Source: Astrobacterium formosum (GTDB lineage: Bacteria > Pseudomonadota > Alphaproteobacteria > Rhizobiales > Xanthobacteraceae). Taken from it: 64,000 nt of DNA. The stretch spans positions 124,001 through 188,000 of the forward strand of contig JAVDCA010000005.1 of assembly GCA_030848545.1 (NCBI GenBank). Direction: 5' to 3'. Under the pieces are notes generated by a model, which saw only the letters and a program-made list of their open reading frames with translations, did not search any database and was not told where the DNA came from. Shown one piece after another: positions 17,216-25,488 of the stretch. The position numbers and the translations under genes were made by a program. The first letter of the stretch is position 1. Each line of letters begins with the position of its first letter.

Positions 17216-18148
17216 TCAACGCAAGGACTGTCCGTCCGTTTCCCCATCCGCGGCAGGCGGGATGATCTGGACGGGTGCCGTGCGGGCCGGCGCCGGCGGT
17301 GCCGGGCGGGCAGCAGGTGGCGGCCGCCGGGGCGGCACCGGCGGCGTTGCGGCCTGCCGGGCGGACGGCGGCGCCGGAGCGGGCTCGGGATTCATGATGC
17401 TGACCGGCGGGATCGATGCCGCCGACGGAAAGTCGAATTGTGACGAGGGCGGCGTCGCGACGGTCGCCGGAGCCGCTGCGCTGACGGTCCCCACCTTGGT
17501 GGACCATTCGGCGGAATGACGGCCAACCAGAAGATCGAAGGTCCTGTCCCTGAGATTGGCTTGTACCCGGCTGGCGTCGCGCAGCAACGATAACGCGTCG
17601 CACTGCAGTTCGGTACAGCTGTCGCGCAGCGCCAATACGTGAGCGACGATGCCGAAGCGATCGGACTCGAGCGCCTGCCGCAGTGGCGCCAGTGTCGCCG
17701 CATACGCGCCGTCGCCACGCGCCGCGTACGCGGCCGCATCGGCGAGAAACGTCAGGCGCGCAGCCGTGTAGGACACCGCCGCGGCAATCGCCGAAGGCCC
17801 CGCGAAGACGGCCTGTTCGCACGCCGCTTCGGTGATCTCGCCCGCCATCGCGTCGAGACAGGCCAATGCCGACCCCGGCGCCACCGCCTGCGCGGTCAGG
17901 CTGGTGGAGCGCTGATCGAGTGTCCGGCGATCGGACGCGCGCTCCAACCGGCCGGCGCGTTCGACCAGAAGCCACACGGCACCGATCACCACCGCGGCCA
18001 CGAGCAGCTGTCCACAGAATCTCAGCATGCCGCCGACTCCGGTCGTCCGGAAGACGGCGATCACAATGACGACCGTGACCGCCGCGGCCGCTGCGGCAGT
18101 CCAGATCGGATAGGGAAAACTTGCCGTCAGCGCCTCAACCTCGCGCAT
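17216..18148 (-). CDS. Unknown membrane-anchored protein with Pro-rich tail
   Basis: A 310-residue protein with two N-terminal membrane segments (about 12-30 and 45-63), a middle Ala-rich helical region with cysteine pairs (C98, C110; then CTELQC near 185) and a C-terminal Pro/Ala-rich low-complexity stretch of about 90 residues. I do not recognise a named family, though such proteins are common as conserved hypotheticals in Hyphomicrobiales. It likely exposes the middle region to the periplasm. It is followed by DUF1489 on the same strand after 95 bases. Confidence 0.65.
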   Translation of the reverse strand: MREVEALTASFPYPIWTAAAAAAVTVVIVIAVFRTTGVGGMLRFCGQLLVAAVVIGAVWLLVERAGRLERASDRRTLDQRSTSLTAQAVAPGSALACLDAMAGEITEAACEQAVFAGPSAIAAAVSYTAARLTFLADAAAYAARGDGAYAATLAPLRQALESDRFGIVAHVLALRDSCTELQCDALSLLRDASRVQANLRDRTFDLLVGRHSAEWSTKVGTVSAAAPATVATPPSSQFDFPSAASIPPVSIMNPEPAPAPPSARQAATPPVPPRRPPPAARPAPPAPARTAPVQIIPPAADGETDGQSLR

Positions 18149-18440
18149 GACTGCCCTCCACCCGCATTCTCCGCGCCGGATCCGGAACGAACATTGCGAC
18201 TATGCCGTAATTACGATCAAATCGCTACCCTGGTTCAGTCCCGCAACCGGCAGCAGCACCGAGCGCTCCGCATCGGTCGAGTCGGCTCCATGCTGGTGAT
18301 CGTCGGCGACCGACGTCGCAGACGTCCGGTCACAACCATCTTGCGTGACGCGGAACGGCATGGCAACGACCGCATTGAAGCCGCTGAAGGGGACCGGTGT
18401 TGGACAAACACGACCGGCCGGAACAGGGGAGAGATGATGC

Positions 18441-18857
18441 ATGGCGAAGCTCGTCGATTTGGTGATCGCGGTCGCGGTCGTGGCCGGACCCGCACTGGCT
18501 GCTGCTCCTGCGCTGGCGGAGCCGCTGGTGAGCCAGGGGATCGGAACCTCCAATTGCGGCAGGCTGGCGGCCGACCTCAAGCCTGGCGAAGGATTGGGAA
18601 ATCCGATCAACCTGATGCTGTACTCGTGGGCTCAAGGCTATGTCAGCGCCGCCAATGCGGCGCTTCTCGAAGCCGACGGCAAGCACGTGGACATGAGCGT
18701 GTTCGACGACGGCAAAATCATCGACATGGTGCTGACGTTCTGTAAGGCCAATCCGGACAAGAAGCCGGTCGCCGCGCTCGACGAATTCGTGCGCGATGCC
18801 GCCAAGCTCAAGACCAAGTGGGATCGCGGCACGATCGAGTGGGATCGCGGGCCGTGA
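18441..18857 (+). CDS. Small exported protein (HdeA/Rap1a-like size and layout)
   Basis: A 138-residue protein with a signal peptide (residues 1-27, cleavage after LAEP region around APALAEP). The mature part has two cysteines, TSNCGRLAADL and TFCKANPDKKP, and the phrase YSWAQGYVSAANAA. This layout, one disulfide in a small helical periplasmic protein, recalls HdeA or Rap1a-type proteins, but the identity is not secure. GGGGAGAG lies about eight bases before the ATG. The preceding 290 bases (18149-18440) hold nothing else that I can support. Confidence 0.6.
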   Translation: MAKLVDLVIAVAVVAGPALAAAPALAEPLVSQGIGTSNCGRLAADLKPGEGLGNPINLMLYSWAQGYVSAANAALLEADGKHVDMSVFDDGKIIDMVLTFCKANPDKKPVAALDEFVRDAAKLKTKWDRGTIEWDRGP

Positions 18858-18971
18858 ACGTAACGTTGCCGGACCGCGAGGACAGATCGAGCGCCGCCCA
18901 GATCAATGCCGTGCCAAGACGCAAGTTCGGATTTCTCCGCATGGTCCAATATACCATTTCCCCGCCTCAAA

Positions 18972-18985
18972 ATGATCTAGATCAA
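18972..18985. promoter_or_regulatory. FNR/FixK-type box (anaerobox)
   Basis: ATGATCTAGATCAA matches the FNR/FixK consensus TTGAT-N4-ATCAA at nine of ten defined positions and is nearly a perfect palindrome. Its centre, 18978.5, lies about 41.5 bases before 19020, the class II activator spacing, with TAGCTT around 19007-19012 as a possible -10 element. No protein gene starts in that register; a terminator follows at 19098. Confidence 0.55.
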
Positions 18986-19019
18986 CGCGGCGGCATGCCC
19001 AGGCTCTAGCTTGGCGTCA

Positions 19020-19131
19020 GTGGCGTAGCCCTGGTCGGCAACACCACAAAAGCGGTGCGCGGCGTCGTTCCACGGGGGTGTGCGATGTCGCGAAACCAGC
19101 GGGCGGTCCTCAAGGGCCGCCCGCTTTTTTT
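19020..19131 (+). ncRNA. Candidate oxygen-responsive small RNA
   Basis: Between the FNR/FixK-type box and a strong intrinsic terminator lie about 112 bases without an open frame. A stem GCGGCGTCG/CGATGTCGC (with two G-U pairs) can form at about 19060-19093, followed by the terminator stem. The 5' end is inferred only from activator spacing. I compared it from memory with SRP RNA, 6S RNA and tmRNA and saw none of their hallmarks. A function as a base-pairing regulator under low oxygen is inference. Confidence 0.45.
19098..19131 (+). terminator. Rho-independent terminator with seven T residues
   Basis: AGCGGGCGGTCC (19098-19109) pairs with GGGCCGCCCGCT (19114-19125) with one mismatch, closing a four-base loop, and runs into seven T residues (19125-19131). 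The nearest upstream protein gene ends 240 bases earlier, so it more likely ends a separate short transcript. Confidence 0.85.
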
Positions 19132-19286
19132 GTGTCCCGACGCCAAGCGTCGCCCGCACTCCATGCCGGGGACCTGACTGCATCTCCGACGTCAAAAATT
19201 CTCACGCCGGCAAAATCAGGGGTTGATTTGCGCCCCGTCGCGTCCATTCTTGATGGCTCTCGTGGCGGGAACGCACCCATTGCCGC

Positions 19287-19592
19287 ATGGCGCAAGAGCC
19301 GTCGACCGGTGAACCGGGCCGCATTGTCAAGTTCACGCCGCGCCGCCGAGCGGGCATGGCCCTGCCCGACCCGCCGGCTACCACACCCGAAGACCCGAGC
19401 GGTTCGGAGGCGGACGATTATCGCCACCGCATGACGACCAACATCGTCGCGCTGGCTGTCGTACTCCTTCTGATCGCCTGTGGATTATGGTTGGCGAACG
19501 GCATGGCGGAATTCCGCGCCGCCCAGGAATGCCTGGCCATGGGGGCGCGTGGCACCTGCGCGGCCATCCGGGTCCCCGACCGGGGCCCCTGA
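19287..19592 (+). CDS. Small single-span membrane protein, unknown
   Basis: A 101-residue protein with a charged, Pro-rich N-terminus (1-48), one membrane segment (52-70, NIVALAVVLLLIACGLWLA) and a short tail with two cysteines (ECLAMGARGTCAAI). The tail motif AAQECLAMGARGTC is one I associate with conserved hypotheticals of Hyphomicrobiales, but no function is known. No good ribosome binding site precedes the ATG. It converges with rlpA after 57 bases. Confidence 0.65.
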   Translation: MAQEPSTGEPGRIVKFTPRRRAGMALPDPPATTPEDPSGSEADDYRHRMTTNIVALAVVLLLIACGLWLANGMAEFRAAQECLAMGARGTCAAIRVPDRGP

Positions 19593-19649
19593 CCCCCCGA
19601 CGGCGCGACGTGATGGACCGGGGTTCGTTTCGCCGAGCTCCGTTCAGGC

Positions 19650-20150
19650 TCAATCCAGATCCGATGCCGTCGACAGGGAAACCTTGGTCACCCCCGAAAA
19701 CCCCAGGAAGCGGGCCGCTGCCGGCGTGACATCGATCACGCGGCCGCGCACGAAAGGACCGCGATCATTGATGCGCACCACCACCGAGCGGCCATTACGA
19801 AGATTGGTGACCCGGACCCTGGTGCCGAAGGGGAAATTGCGATGGGCGGCGGTCAACTGATCGGGGCGAACCCGCTCACCATTGGCAGTCTTGGCGCCAC
19901 GATGGCTCTTTCCGCCGTAGACGGAGGCGATGCCCGTCTGGGTGGCCCGCCGGCCATTCTCCTTCCCCTGTTGTTCTGCGGCGCATGCAACCACGCCGAG
20001 AAATCCATACACGGCGAAATACGCCACAATGGCAATGATGGCCAATGTCCCACCCGGCCGCGCCCGGTCCGGCCTCCCGCTGTTGGTCCATGCTATTAAG
20101 GGAGACGGGAGGAATTGGTTCCGAATCGTTCCGGCTCGTCCGCGTCCCAT
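19650..20150 (-). CDS. rlpA: RlpA-family septal ring lytic transglycosylase
   Basis: The C-terminal 100 residues form the double-psi beta-barrel of Rlp[41 protein letters not shown] and [20 protein letters not shown], including the catalytic Asp in NDRGPF. RlpA cleaves denuded glycan strands at the septum. No SPOR domain is present. The start is unsure: ATG 20150 gives 166 residues with an unusual N-terminus, whereas a TTG at 20045 would give a short signal ending in VVAC, a plausible lipobox. The lipoprotein form is biologically attractive. Confidence 0.85.
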   Translation of the reverse strand: MGRGRAGTIRNQFLPSPLIAWTNSGRPDRARPGGTLAIIAIVAYFAVYGFLGVVACAAEQQGKENGRRATQTGIASVYGGKSHRGAKTANGERVRPDQLTAAHRNFPFGTRVRVTNLRNGRSVVVRINDRGPFVRGRVIDVTPAAARFLGFSGVTKVSLSTASDLD

Positions 20151-20312
20151 CCGGCACGACGACCGGCGACGGCGGCGGACCCAAGTCGAGACCTGAAGGC
20201 TGAGGATAATTCCGGGAGGTCGCAGGCGGCATTGCACTCCCCTGCACCGTTGGCTATACGGACGGCGGCTCTACGTGACCAAACGGCCCGGGCTCGGGCC
20301 GGTCGGGGGATT

Positions 20313-20329
20313 GTGCGCCGCCGGCGCAC
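20313..20329. promoter_or_regulatory. Inverted repeat before acpXL
   Basis: GTGCGCC (20313-20319) and GGCGCAC (20323-20329) form a perfect palindrome around GCC, 32 bases before the acpXL ATG. It could be an operator or a small leader hairpin for the whole lipid A cluster. No T tract follows, so termination is unlikely. Confidence 0.4.
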
Positions 20330-20360
20330 CTTAAAACTGCACCATTTCAGAGAGTTGACG

Positions 20361-20642
20361 ATGTCCACGACCTTCGACACGGTGGCAAATATCATCGCCG
20401 AAACCTGTGACATTCCGCGCGACACCATCAAGCCAGAGAGCCATGCCATCGACGATCTGGGCATCGACAGCCTCGATTTCCTCGATATCGCGTTCGCGAT
20501 CGACAAGGCTTTCGGGATCAAGCTGCCGCTCGAGCAGTGGACGCAGGAGGTCAACGACGGCAAGGCGACGACGGAGCAATACTTCGTGCTGAGCAACCTA
20601 TGCGCCCGCATCGACGACCTCGTCGCCGCGAAGGGAGCCTGA
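20361..20642 (+). CDS. acpXL: Acyl carrier protein AcpXL
   Basis: A 93-residue acidic carrier protein with the phosphopantetheine site [12 protein letters not shown] (Ser37). It is longer than housekeeping AcpP and is followed by the XL genes, which identifies it as the carrier on which rhizobial bacteria build the 27-hydroxyoctacosanoyl (C28) chain of lipid A. It is first in a plus-strand run of seven genes. The ATG at 20361 follows AGAG/TTGACG, a modest ribosome site. Confidence 0.95.
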   Translation: MSTTFDTVANIIAETCDIPRDTIKPESHAIDDLGIDSLDFLDIAFAIDKAFGIKLPLEQWTQEVNDGKATTEQYFVLSNLCARIDDLVAAKGA

Positions 20643-20657
20643 GCAGCCCCTCGTCTC

Positions 20658-21131
20658 ATGCGGATCGAGTATTTTCAGCTTGTCGACAAAATCACTGATC
20701 TCGACCTCGACGCGCGGATCGTCAGGGCCGAGGCCGGCGTTCCCGCGACCAGTACCATCTTCGAAGGACACTTTCCCGGCCATCCGCTGATGCCAGGAGT
20801 GCTGCTGATCGAAGCCATGGCGCAGACCTCCGGATGGCTGGTGACGGCCTTGACCGGTTTCGAGCGCATGCCGTTCCTTGCCGCCGTCAAGGCAGCCAAG
20901 CTGCGCTCGTTCGTCCTGCCCGGTCAGATGCTGTCGATCACGGCAGAGCTCCTGCACGACGGTTCCGGCTTCGCCGTGACCAAGGCATCCGGCAAGGTAG
21001 GCGGCAAGCAGGTCTGTGAAGCAGAACTCACCTTGCGGGTGATGCCGTTTCCAAATTCCGAGCTTCAGCGCGGCATGCGTGAAACGGCGCAGAGAATCGG
21101 TTTTCCGATGGAAAGGCTGACCCATGACTGA
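20658..21131 (+). CDS. fabZXL: FabZ-type 3-hydroxyacyl-ACP dehydratase of the lipid A C28 pathway
   Basis: A 157-residue hot-dog fold protein with the FabZ active site EGHFPGHPLMPGVLLIEAMA (His38 and Glu52). It should dehydrate 3-hydroxyacyl-AcpXL during elongation to C28. It begins 15 bases after acpXL and overlaps the next ketosynthase gene by eight bases, so translation is coupled. The cluster position, not the sequence alone, supports the XL assignment. Confidence 0.92.
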   Translation: MRIEYFQLVDKITDLDLDARIVRAEAGVPATSTIFEGHFPGHPLMPGVLLIEAMAQTSGWLVTALTGFERMPFLAAVKAAKLRSFVLPGQMLSITAELLHDGSGFAVTKASGKVGGKQVCEAELTLRVMPFPNSELQRGMRETAQRIGFPMERLTHD

Positions 21132-22317
21132 CGCCAAGCGCGAGGCATGGATCACCGGGATCGGCATCGTGTCCAGTCTCGGCGAGGGTCCGGAAGCCCA
21201 CTGGCAAGCCCTCTCGGACGGCAAGCCGGTCTATGACGCGACCACGTTCGCGCCCTGCATCGTCCATCCGCTGGCTCACGTCGACTTCGACAAGCAGATC
21301 CCCAAGAAGGGCGATCAGCGCCAGATGGAGCAGTGGCAGCGCATCGGCACCTATGCGGCAGGGCTCGCGCTCGACAGCGCCAAGGTCAAGGGCGACAAGG
21401 ATATCCTGGCCCGCACCCACATGATCGTCGCCGCCGGCGGCGGCGAGCGCGATTCCGCGGTCGACTGCGCCATCCTGGACGGATTGCCCAAGGCGCCGGA
21501 CCACGACCTGTTCCTCAACGAAAGGCTGATGGGCGACCTGAGGCCGACCCTGTTCCTGGCACAGTTGTCGAACCTGCTCGCCGGCAACATCTCCATCGTT
21601 CACGGTGTCGTCGGTTCGTCGCGCACCTTCATGGGCGAGGAAGCGGCCGGGATCGACGCCACGCGCATCGCGCTCGCGCGCATCAATGCCGGCCAGAGCG
21701 ACATCGCCCTGGTCGGCGCCGCCCACAATGGCGAGCGGCGCGACCAGCTCATGCTGTACGAGTGCGGTCACTACAATCTCAAGAATGACTACCGCCCGGT
21801 CTGGGATCGCGAACCCGGCGGCTTCGCCATCGCCTCGATGGGCGCCTTCCTGGTCCTTGAAAGCCGGGAGCATGCCGAGAAGCGCGGCGCCACCCCGATC
21901 GCCAAGCTGGCCGCGGTGGCGAGCGACCGCTGCGCCCGGCGTCAGCCAGGGGAAATCAAGGCTTCGCTGGAGAAGTTGTGGGGCAAGGTCGGTTCCGCCG
22001 TCTCGCCCGCCACCGGCGCCATCATTTCCGGTGCGTGCGGCGCCGAGCCGGGCACGAGCGAAGAAAAGGCGTTCCTGGCTGCGCACGCCGATTTCCCCGC
22101 GCGCGCGACCGGAAGCCTGATCGGCCACGGCTTCGAACCCCAGTTCATCATCAATATCGCGTTCGCAGCCCTCGCCGTACAACACGGCAGGCTGTTCGCC
22201 CCCTGCGCGGGCGCCGCGATCGAGAAGGCATCGGACGGCGTCCTCGACAAGACCCTCGTCACCGGCGTCGGGCATTGGCGCGGCGAAGGGCTGGCCTTGG
22301 TCGAGGCCGTCCGCTGA
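21124..22317 (+). CDS. fabF2XL: Beta-ketoacyl-ACP synthase-like protein lacking catalytic Cys
   Basis: A 397-residue thiolase-fold protein of the KAS II type. Where active enzymes have TACSSG/TACASG, this one reads VVGSSRTFMGEEAAG (about 162-176) with no cysteine. The usual NAHGT histidine is replaced (ACGAEPGTSEE), while the second His is kept (LIGHGFEPQ, His335). It is therefore probably a partner or chain-length-factor-like subunit for the complete ketosynthase that follows. The order acpXL-fabZ-KAS-KAS matches Rhizobium, where this position is fabF2XL; the number in the symbol is taken from gene order. Confidence 0.85.
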   Translation: MTDAKREAWITGIGIVSSLGEGPEAHWQALSDGKPVYDATTFAPCIVHPLAHVDFDKQIPKKGDQRQMEQWQRIGTYAAGLALDSAKVKGDKDILARTHMIVAAGGGERDSAVDCAILDGLPKAPDHDLFLNERLMGDLRPTLFLAQLSNLLAGNISIVHGVVGSSRTFMGEEAAGIDATRIALARINAGQSDIALVGAAHNGERRDQLMLYECGHYNLKNDYRPVWDREPGGFAIASMGAFLVLESREHAEKRGATPIAKLAAVASDRCARRQPGEIKASLEKLWGKVGSAVSPATGAIISGACGAEPGTSEEKAFLAAHADFPARATGSLIGHGFEPQFIINIAFAALAVQHGRLFAPCAGAAIEKASDGVLDKTLVTGVGHWRGEGLALVEAVR

Positions 22318-22333
22318 ACGCCGGAGGTGCACC

Positions 22334-23614
22334 ATGACACAGATGCGCGACAAACTCGGCCGCCCGGTCGTGGTCGTCACCGGCATGGGGGTCGTGACCT
22401 CCCTCGGCGTCGGCAAGGCCGAAAACTGGCAAAAGCTTCTCGCCGGGCAATCGGGGATTCGCGCCATCAAGCGCTTCCCGACCTCCAACCTGAAGACCCG
22501 GATCGCCGGCTGCATCGACTTCATCCCGGTCAGCCCCTTCAGCGCCCCGGCGCTGGAGGAGCGTCTCGGCGAACTGGCGGTCGAAGAAGCCATCGCCGAA
22601 TCGGGTCTCGGCCGCAAAGGATATTTCCCCGGCCCCATGTTCCTCGCCGTGGCCCCGATCGAGATCGACTGGCCGCAACGCGAAGAGCTCGCCAAGGCCT
22701 CGGGCGTCGACGGCTCGATCACCTATGACGACCTGATCCGCGCCGCCGGCAGCGGCGATTTCCGCGCCTTCCATAACCGCTTCATGTTCGGCTCCGTGGC
22801 CGAGAGCCTGGCCGACAAGTTCGGCACCCAAGGTTCGCCGATCTCGCTGTCGACAGCCTGCGCGTCCGGCGCGAGCTCGATCCAGCTCGGCATCGAAGCG
22901 ATCCGGCGGGGTGAAACCGACGCCGCCCTGTGCGCTGCCACCGAAGGCTCGGTCAATCCGGAAAGCCTGATCCGTTTTTCGCTCCTGTCGGCGATCTCGA
23001 CCCAGAACGACCCGCCGGAGGGGGCCTCCAAGCCGTTCTCGAAGAACCGCGACGGCTTCGTCATGGCCGAAGGCGCCGGCGCGCTGGTGCTCGAAAGCTA
23101 CGAGGCCGCCAAGGCCCGCGGGGCCAAGATCCTCGGCGTCATGTCGGGCTGCGGCGAAAACGCCGATTCGTTCCACCGCACCCGCTCGAGCCCCGACGGC
23201 AAGCCGATCATCGGCTGCATGCACGCCGCCATCGCCGATGCCGGCCTCTCTCCGGACGAGATCGACTACGTCAACGCCCACGGCACCTCGACGCCGGAGA
23301 ACGACAAGATGGAATGCGGTGCCTTGACCGCTGTGATGGGCGATCGCGTCACGCAGGTTCCGGTATCGTCCAACAAGTCGATGATCGGGCACACGCTGTC
23401 GGCGGCGGGCGCCGTCGAGTCGGTCTTCACACTGCTGACGCTCGAGGGCCAACGCATCCCGCCGACCATCAATTACGCCATGCCCGACCCGGTCATTCCG
23501 CTCGATGTCGTGCCCAATTTCGCTCGCGACGCGACCATGCGCCATGCCTTGTCCAACTCGTTCGGATTCGGCGGCCAGAACGTCTCGCTGGTGATGTCGC
23601 GGGAGCCTGGCTGA
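22334..23614 (+). CDS. fabF1XL: Beta-ketoacyl-ACP synthase II-type, complete active site
   Basis: A 426-residue condensing enzyme with the Cys-His-His triad: STACASG (Cys176), NAHGTSTPEND (His316) and SMIGHTLSAAGA (His353). It should extend acyl-AcpXL with malonyl units in the cytoplasm. GGAGG stands six bases before the ATG. Its stop overlaps the next start by one base (TGATG). It likely works as a heterodimer with the preceding Cys-less homologue. Confidence 0.92.
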   Translation: MTQMRDKLGRPVVVVTGMGVVTSLGVGKAENWQKLLAGQSGIRAIKRFPTSNLKTRIAGCIDFIPVSPFSAPALEERLGELAVEEAIAESGLGRKGYFPGPMFLAVAPIEIDWPQREELAKASGVDGSITYDDLIRAAGSGDFRAFHNRFMFGSVAESLADKFGTQGSPISLSTACASGASSIQLGIEAIRRGETDAALCAATEGSVNPESLIRFSLLSAISTQNDPPEGASKPFSKNRDGFVMAEGAGALVLESYEAAKARGAKILGVMSGCGENADSFHRTRSSPDGKPIIGCMHAAIADAGLSPDEIDYVNAHGTSTPENDKMECGALTAVMGDRVTQVPVSSNKSMIGHTLSAAGAVESVFTLLTLEGQRIPPTINYAMPDPVIPLDVVPNFARDATMRHALSNSFGFGGQNVSLVMSREPG

Positions 23615-24378
23615 TGGCCGACACCGAGGAACCGCGCCGCGTGCTCGTCACCGGCGGCGGCCGCGGGCTCGGCGCGGCCATCGTTGCGACATTGGCCCGC
23701 GCCGGCTTCGACGTCACATTCACCTACCGTTCGGCGGCCGCCGAAGCCGAGGCGATGCTCGCAGACCTTATGCAGGCCTATCCGGGCCGGAGCTTCGCCG
23801 CCCGGCAGGTCGACCTCGCCGACAAGGCCGCCGTCGACGCCCTGGCCAAGGAACTCGAGCCGACCACGTTCTTCGGCTTCGTCCATAATGCCGGCCAGTC
23901 CTATGACGCCCTGGCCGTGATGATGGACCAGGCCAAGGCCGAAACCGCCATGCAGGTCAACTACTGGTCGTTCACGCGGCTGGTGAGCACCGTCGCCCGC
24001 CCGATGATGCGCTCCCGCTCCGGCCGCATCGCCGTGATCGGCTCCATCACGGCCCTGCAGGCGAACCAGGGAAATGCCGCCTATGCGGCCTCAAAAGCCG
24101 CCCTGCTCGGCTATGTGCGCACGCTCGCCGTCGAAACGGCGCGCAGCGGCGTCACGGTGAACTACGTGGCGCCCGGCTTCATCGACACCGAGATGCTGGC
24201 CGCCTACGCCAAATACCGCAAGCAGATGGAAGAGCAGATCCCGGCCCGCCGCTTCGCCCGGCCGGAAGAGATCGCGGCGGTGGTCGAATTCCTCATGTCG
24301 CCGCCGGCGTCCTACGTGACCGGCGCCGTGCTGCCGGTTGACGGCGGCCTTTCGGCGGCGATAGGCATCCACCGCTGA
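23614..24378 (+). CDS. fabG: 3-oxoacyl-ACP reductase (SDR)
   Basis: A 254-residue short-chain dehydrogenase with the cofactor motif TGGGRGLG (13-20), NAG (92-94) and catalytic Ser144, Tyr157 and Lys161 (YAASK). In this cluster it should reduce 3-oxoacyl-AcpXL. The Rhizobium acpXL cluster as commonly described lacks an embedded reductase, so this is a more complete version. It is coupled to the ketosynthase gene by a one-base overlap. Confidence 0.88.
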   Translation: MADTEEPRRVLVTGGGRGLGAAIVATLARAGFDVTFTYRSAAAEAEAMLADLMQAYPGRSFAARQVDLADKAAVDALAKELEPTTFFGFVHNAGQSYDALAVMMDQAKAETAMQVNYWSFTRLVSTVARPMMRSRSGRIAVIGSITALQANQGNAAYAASKAALLGYVRTLAVETARSGVTVNYVAPGFIDTEMLAAYAKYRKQMEEQIPARRFARPEEIAAVVEFLMSPPASYVTGAVLPVDGGLSAAIGIHR

Positions 24379-24454
24379 CCCTGCCGTTCGTCGGGCCGGC
24401 CGCTCGCCGCCAGCCTGCGGGCATTCGAAACAATTCCACGGGGAAGCCGGTGCC

Positions 24455-25477
24455 ATGCGCGCGCTCACTCTCGTCGCCGACCGCAAGCTCGAACTGATCG
24501 AATTGGACCCGCCGCCCGCCCCCGGGTCCGGCGAGGTGCAGATCGCCGTCGCCGCGGTCGGCCTCAACCATATCGATGTCTGGGGCTATCGCGGCATGGC
24601 CTTCGCCAAGCGCAAGTATCCCCTGGTGATCGGCGCCGAAGCGGCGGGCGAGATCGTCGCCGTCGCTGCCGACGTCACCGCCTTCAAGGTCGGCGACCGG
24701 GTAGTGATGTACGGCGCCCTGACGTGTGGCCACTGCAAGGCCTGTCGCGAAGGACGCGACAATCTGTGCGAGAACGTGAAAGGCGTCATGGGCTTCCACG
24801 TGGACGGCTTCGCCCGCGAGCGCCTCAACATGCCGGCCCGCCTGGTCATGCCGGTCCCGCCCGGCGTCTCCATGCGCGACGCCGCCTGTGCACCGATTGC
24901 TTTCTCCACCGTCGAGCACATGCTGTTCGACAACGCCAAGCTGCAGCCGGGCGAGACCATCCTGGTCCATGCTGGCGGATCGGGCATCGGCACCGCCGCC
25001 ATCCTGATGGCGAAGGCGATCGGCTGCACGGTCATCACCACCGTGGGCGACGATGCCAAGGCCGAAAAGGCCAGGAAGCTCGGCGCCGACCACGTCATCA
25101 ACTATCGGGCCGACCGTTTCGAGGGCGTGGTGCGCAAGATCACCGCCAAGAAAGGCGTCGACGTCGTTTTCGAGCACACCGGCGCCGAGACGTTTCCCGG
25201 CTCGCTCCTCTCCCTCAAGCGCGGCGGGCGGCTCGTGACCTGCGGCGCCACGTCGGGACCGAGCGTAACCTTCAACCTGATGCAGTTGTTCCAGCAGCAG
25301 TACAAGATCTTCGGCTCGTTCGGCGCCTCGATGAAGAACATCCGCACCAGCCTCGACAAGATGGCGGCCGGCATCCTGCCGGTGATCGACACCGAATTGC
25401 CGTTGAGCTCGTTCGAACGCGGGCTCGAACGCCTCGAGAGCCGGCAGGTGTTCGGCAAGATCATCGTCAGTTTCTGA
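24455..25477 (+). CDS. Zinc-binding alcohol dehydrogenase-like protein of lipid A cluster
   Basis: A 340-residue MDR-family protein. It keeps the four structural-zinc cysteines (C91, C94, C97, C105 in CGHCKACREGRDNLC) and a nucleotide motif HAGGSGIGTAA, but the first catalytic-zinc ligand position reads NHIDVWGYRG, without Cys, as in quinone oxidoreductase-like members. It corresponds to adh2XL of rhizobial acpXL clusters, whose exact step is unsettled. It lies 76 bases after fabG and 11 bases before lpxXL. Confidence 0.85.
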   Translation: MRALTLVADRKLELIELDPPPAPGSGEVQIAVAAVGLNHIDVWGYRGMAFAKRKYPLVIGAEAAGEIVAVAADVTAFKVGDRVVMYGALTCGHCKACREGRDNLCENVKGVMGFHVDGFARERLNMPARLVMPVPPGVSMRDAACAPIAFSTVEHMLFDNAKLQPGETILVHAGGSGIGTAAILMAKAIGCTVITTVGDDAKAEKARKLGADHVINYRADRFEGVVRKITAKKGVDVVFEHTGAETFPGSLLSLKRGGRLVTCGATSGPSVTFNLMQLFQQQYKIFGSFGASMKNIRTSLDKMAAGILPVIDTELPLSSFERGLERLESRQVFGKIIVSF

Positions 25478-25488
25478 GCGGGCCGGAG

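Noticed and set aside
21028-22722. 564-codon minus-strand frame across the ketosynthase genes
   Set aside because: It runs opposite two clear ketosynthases and the end of the dehydratase gene, with no domain and no ribosome site.
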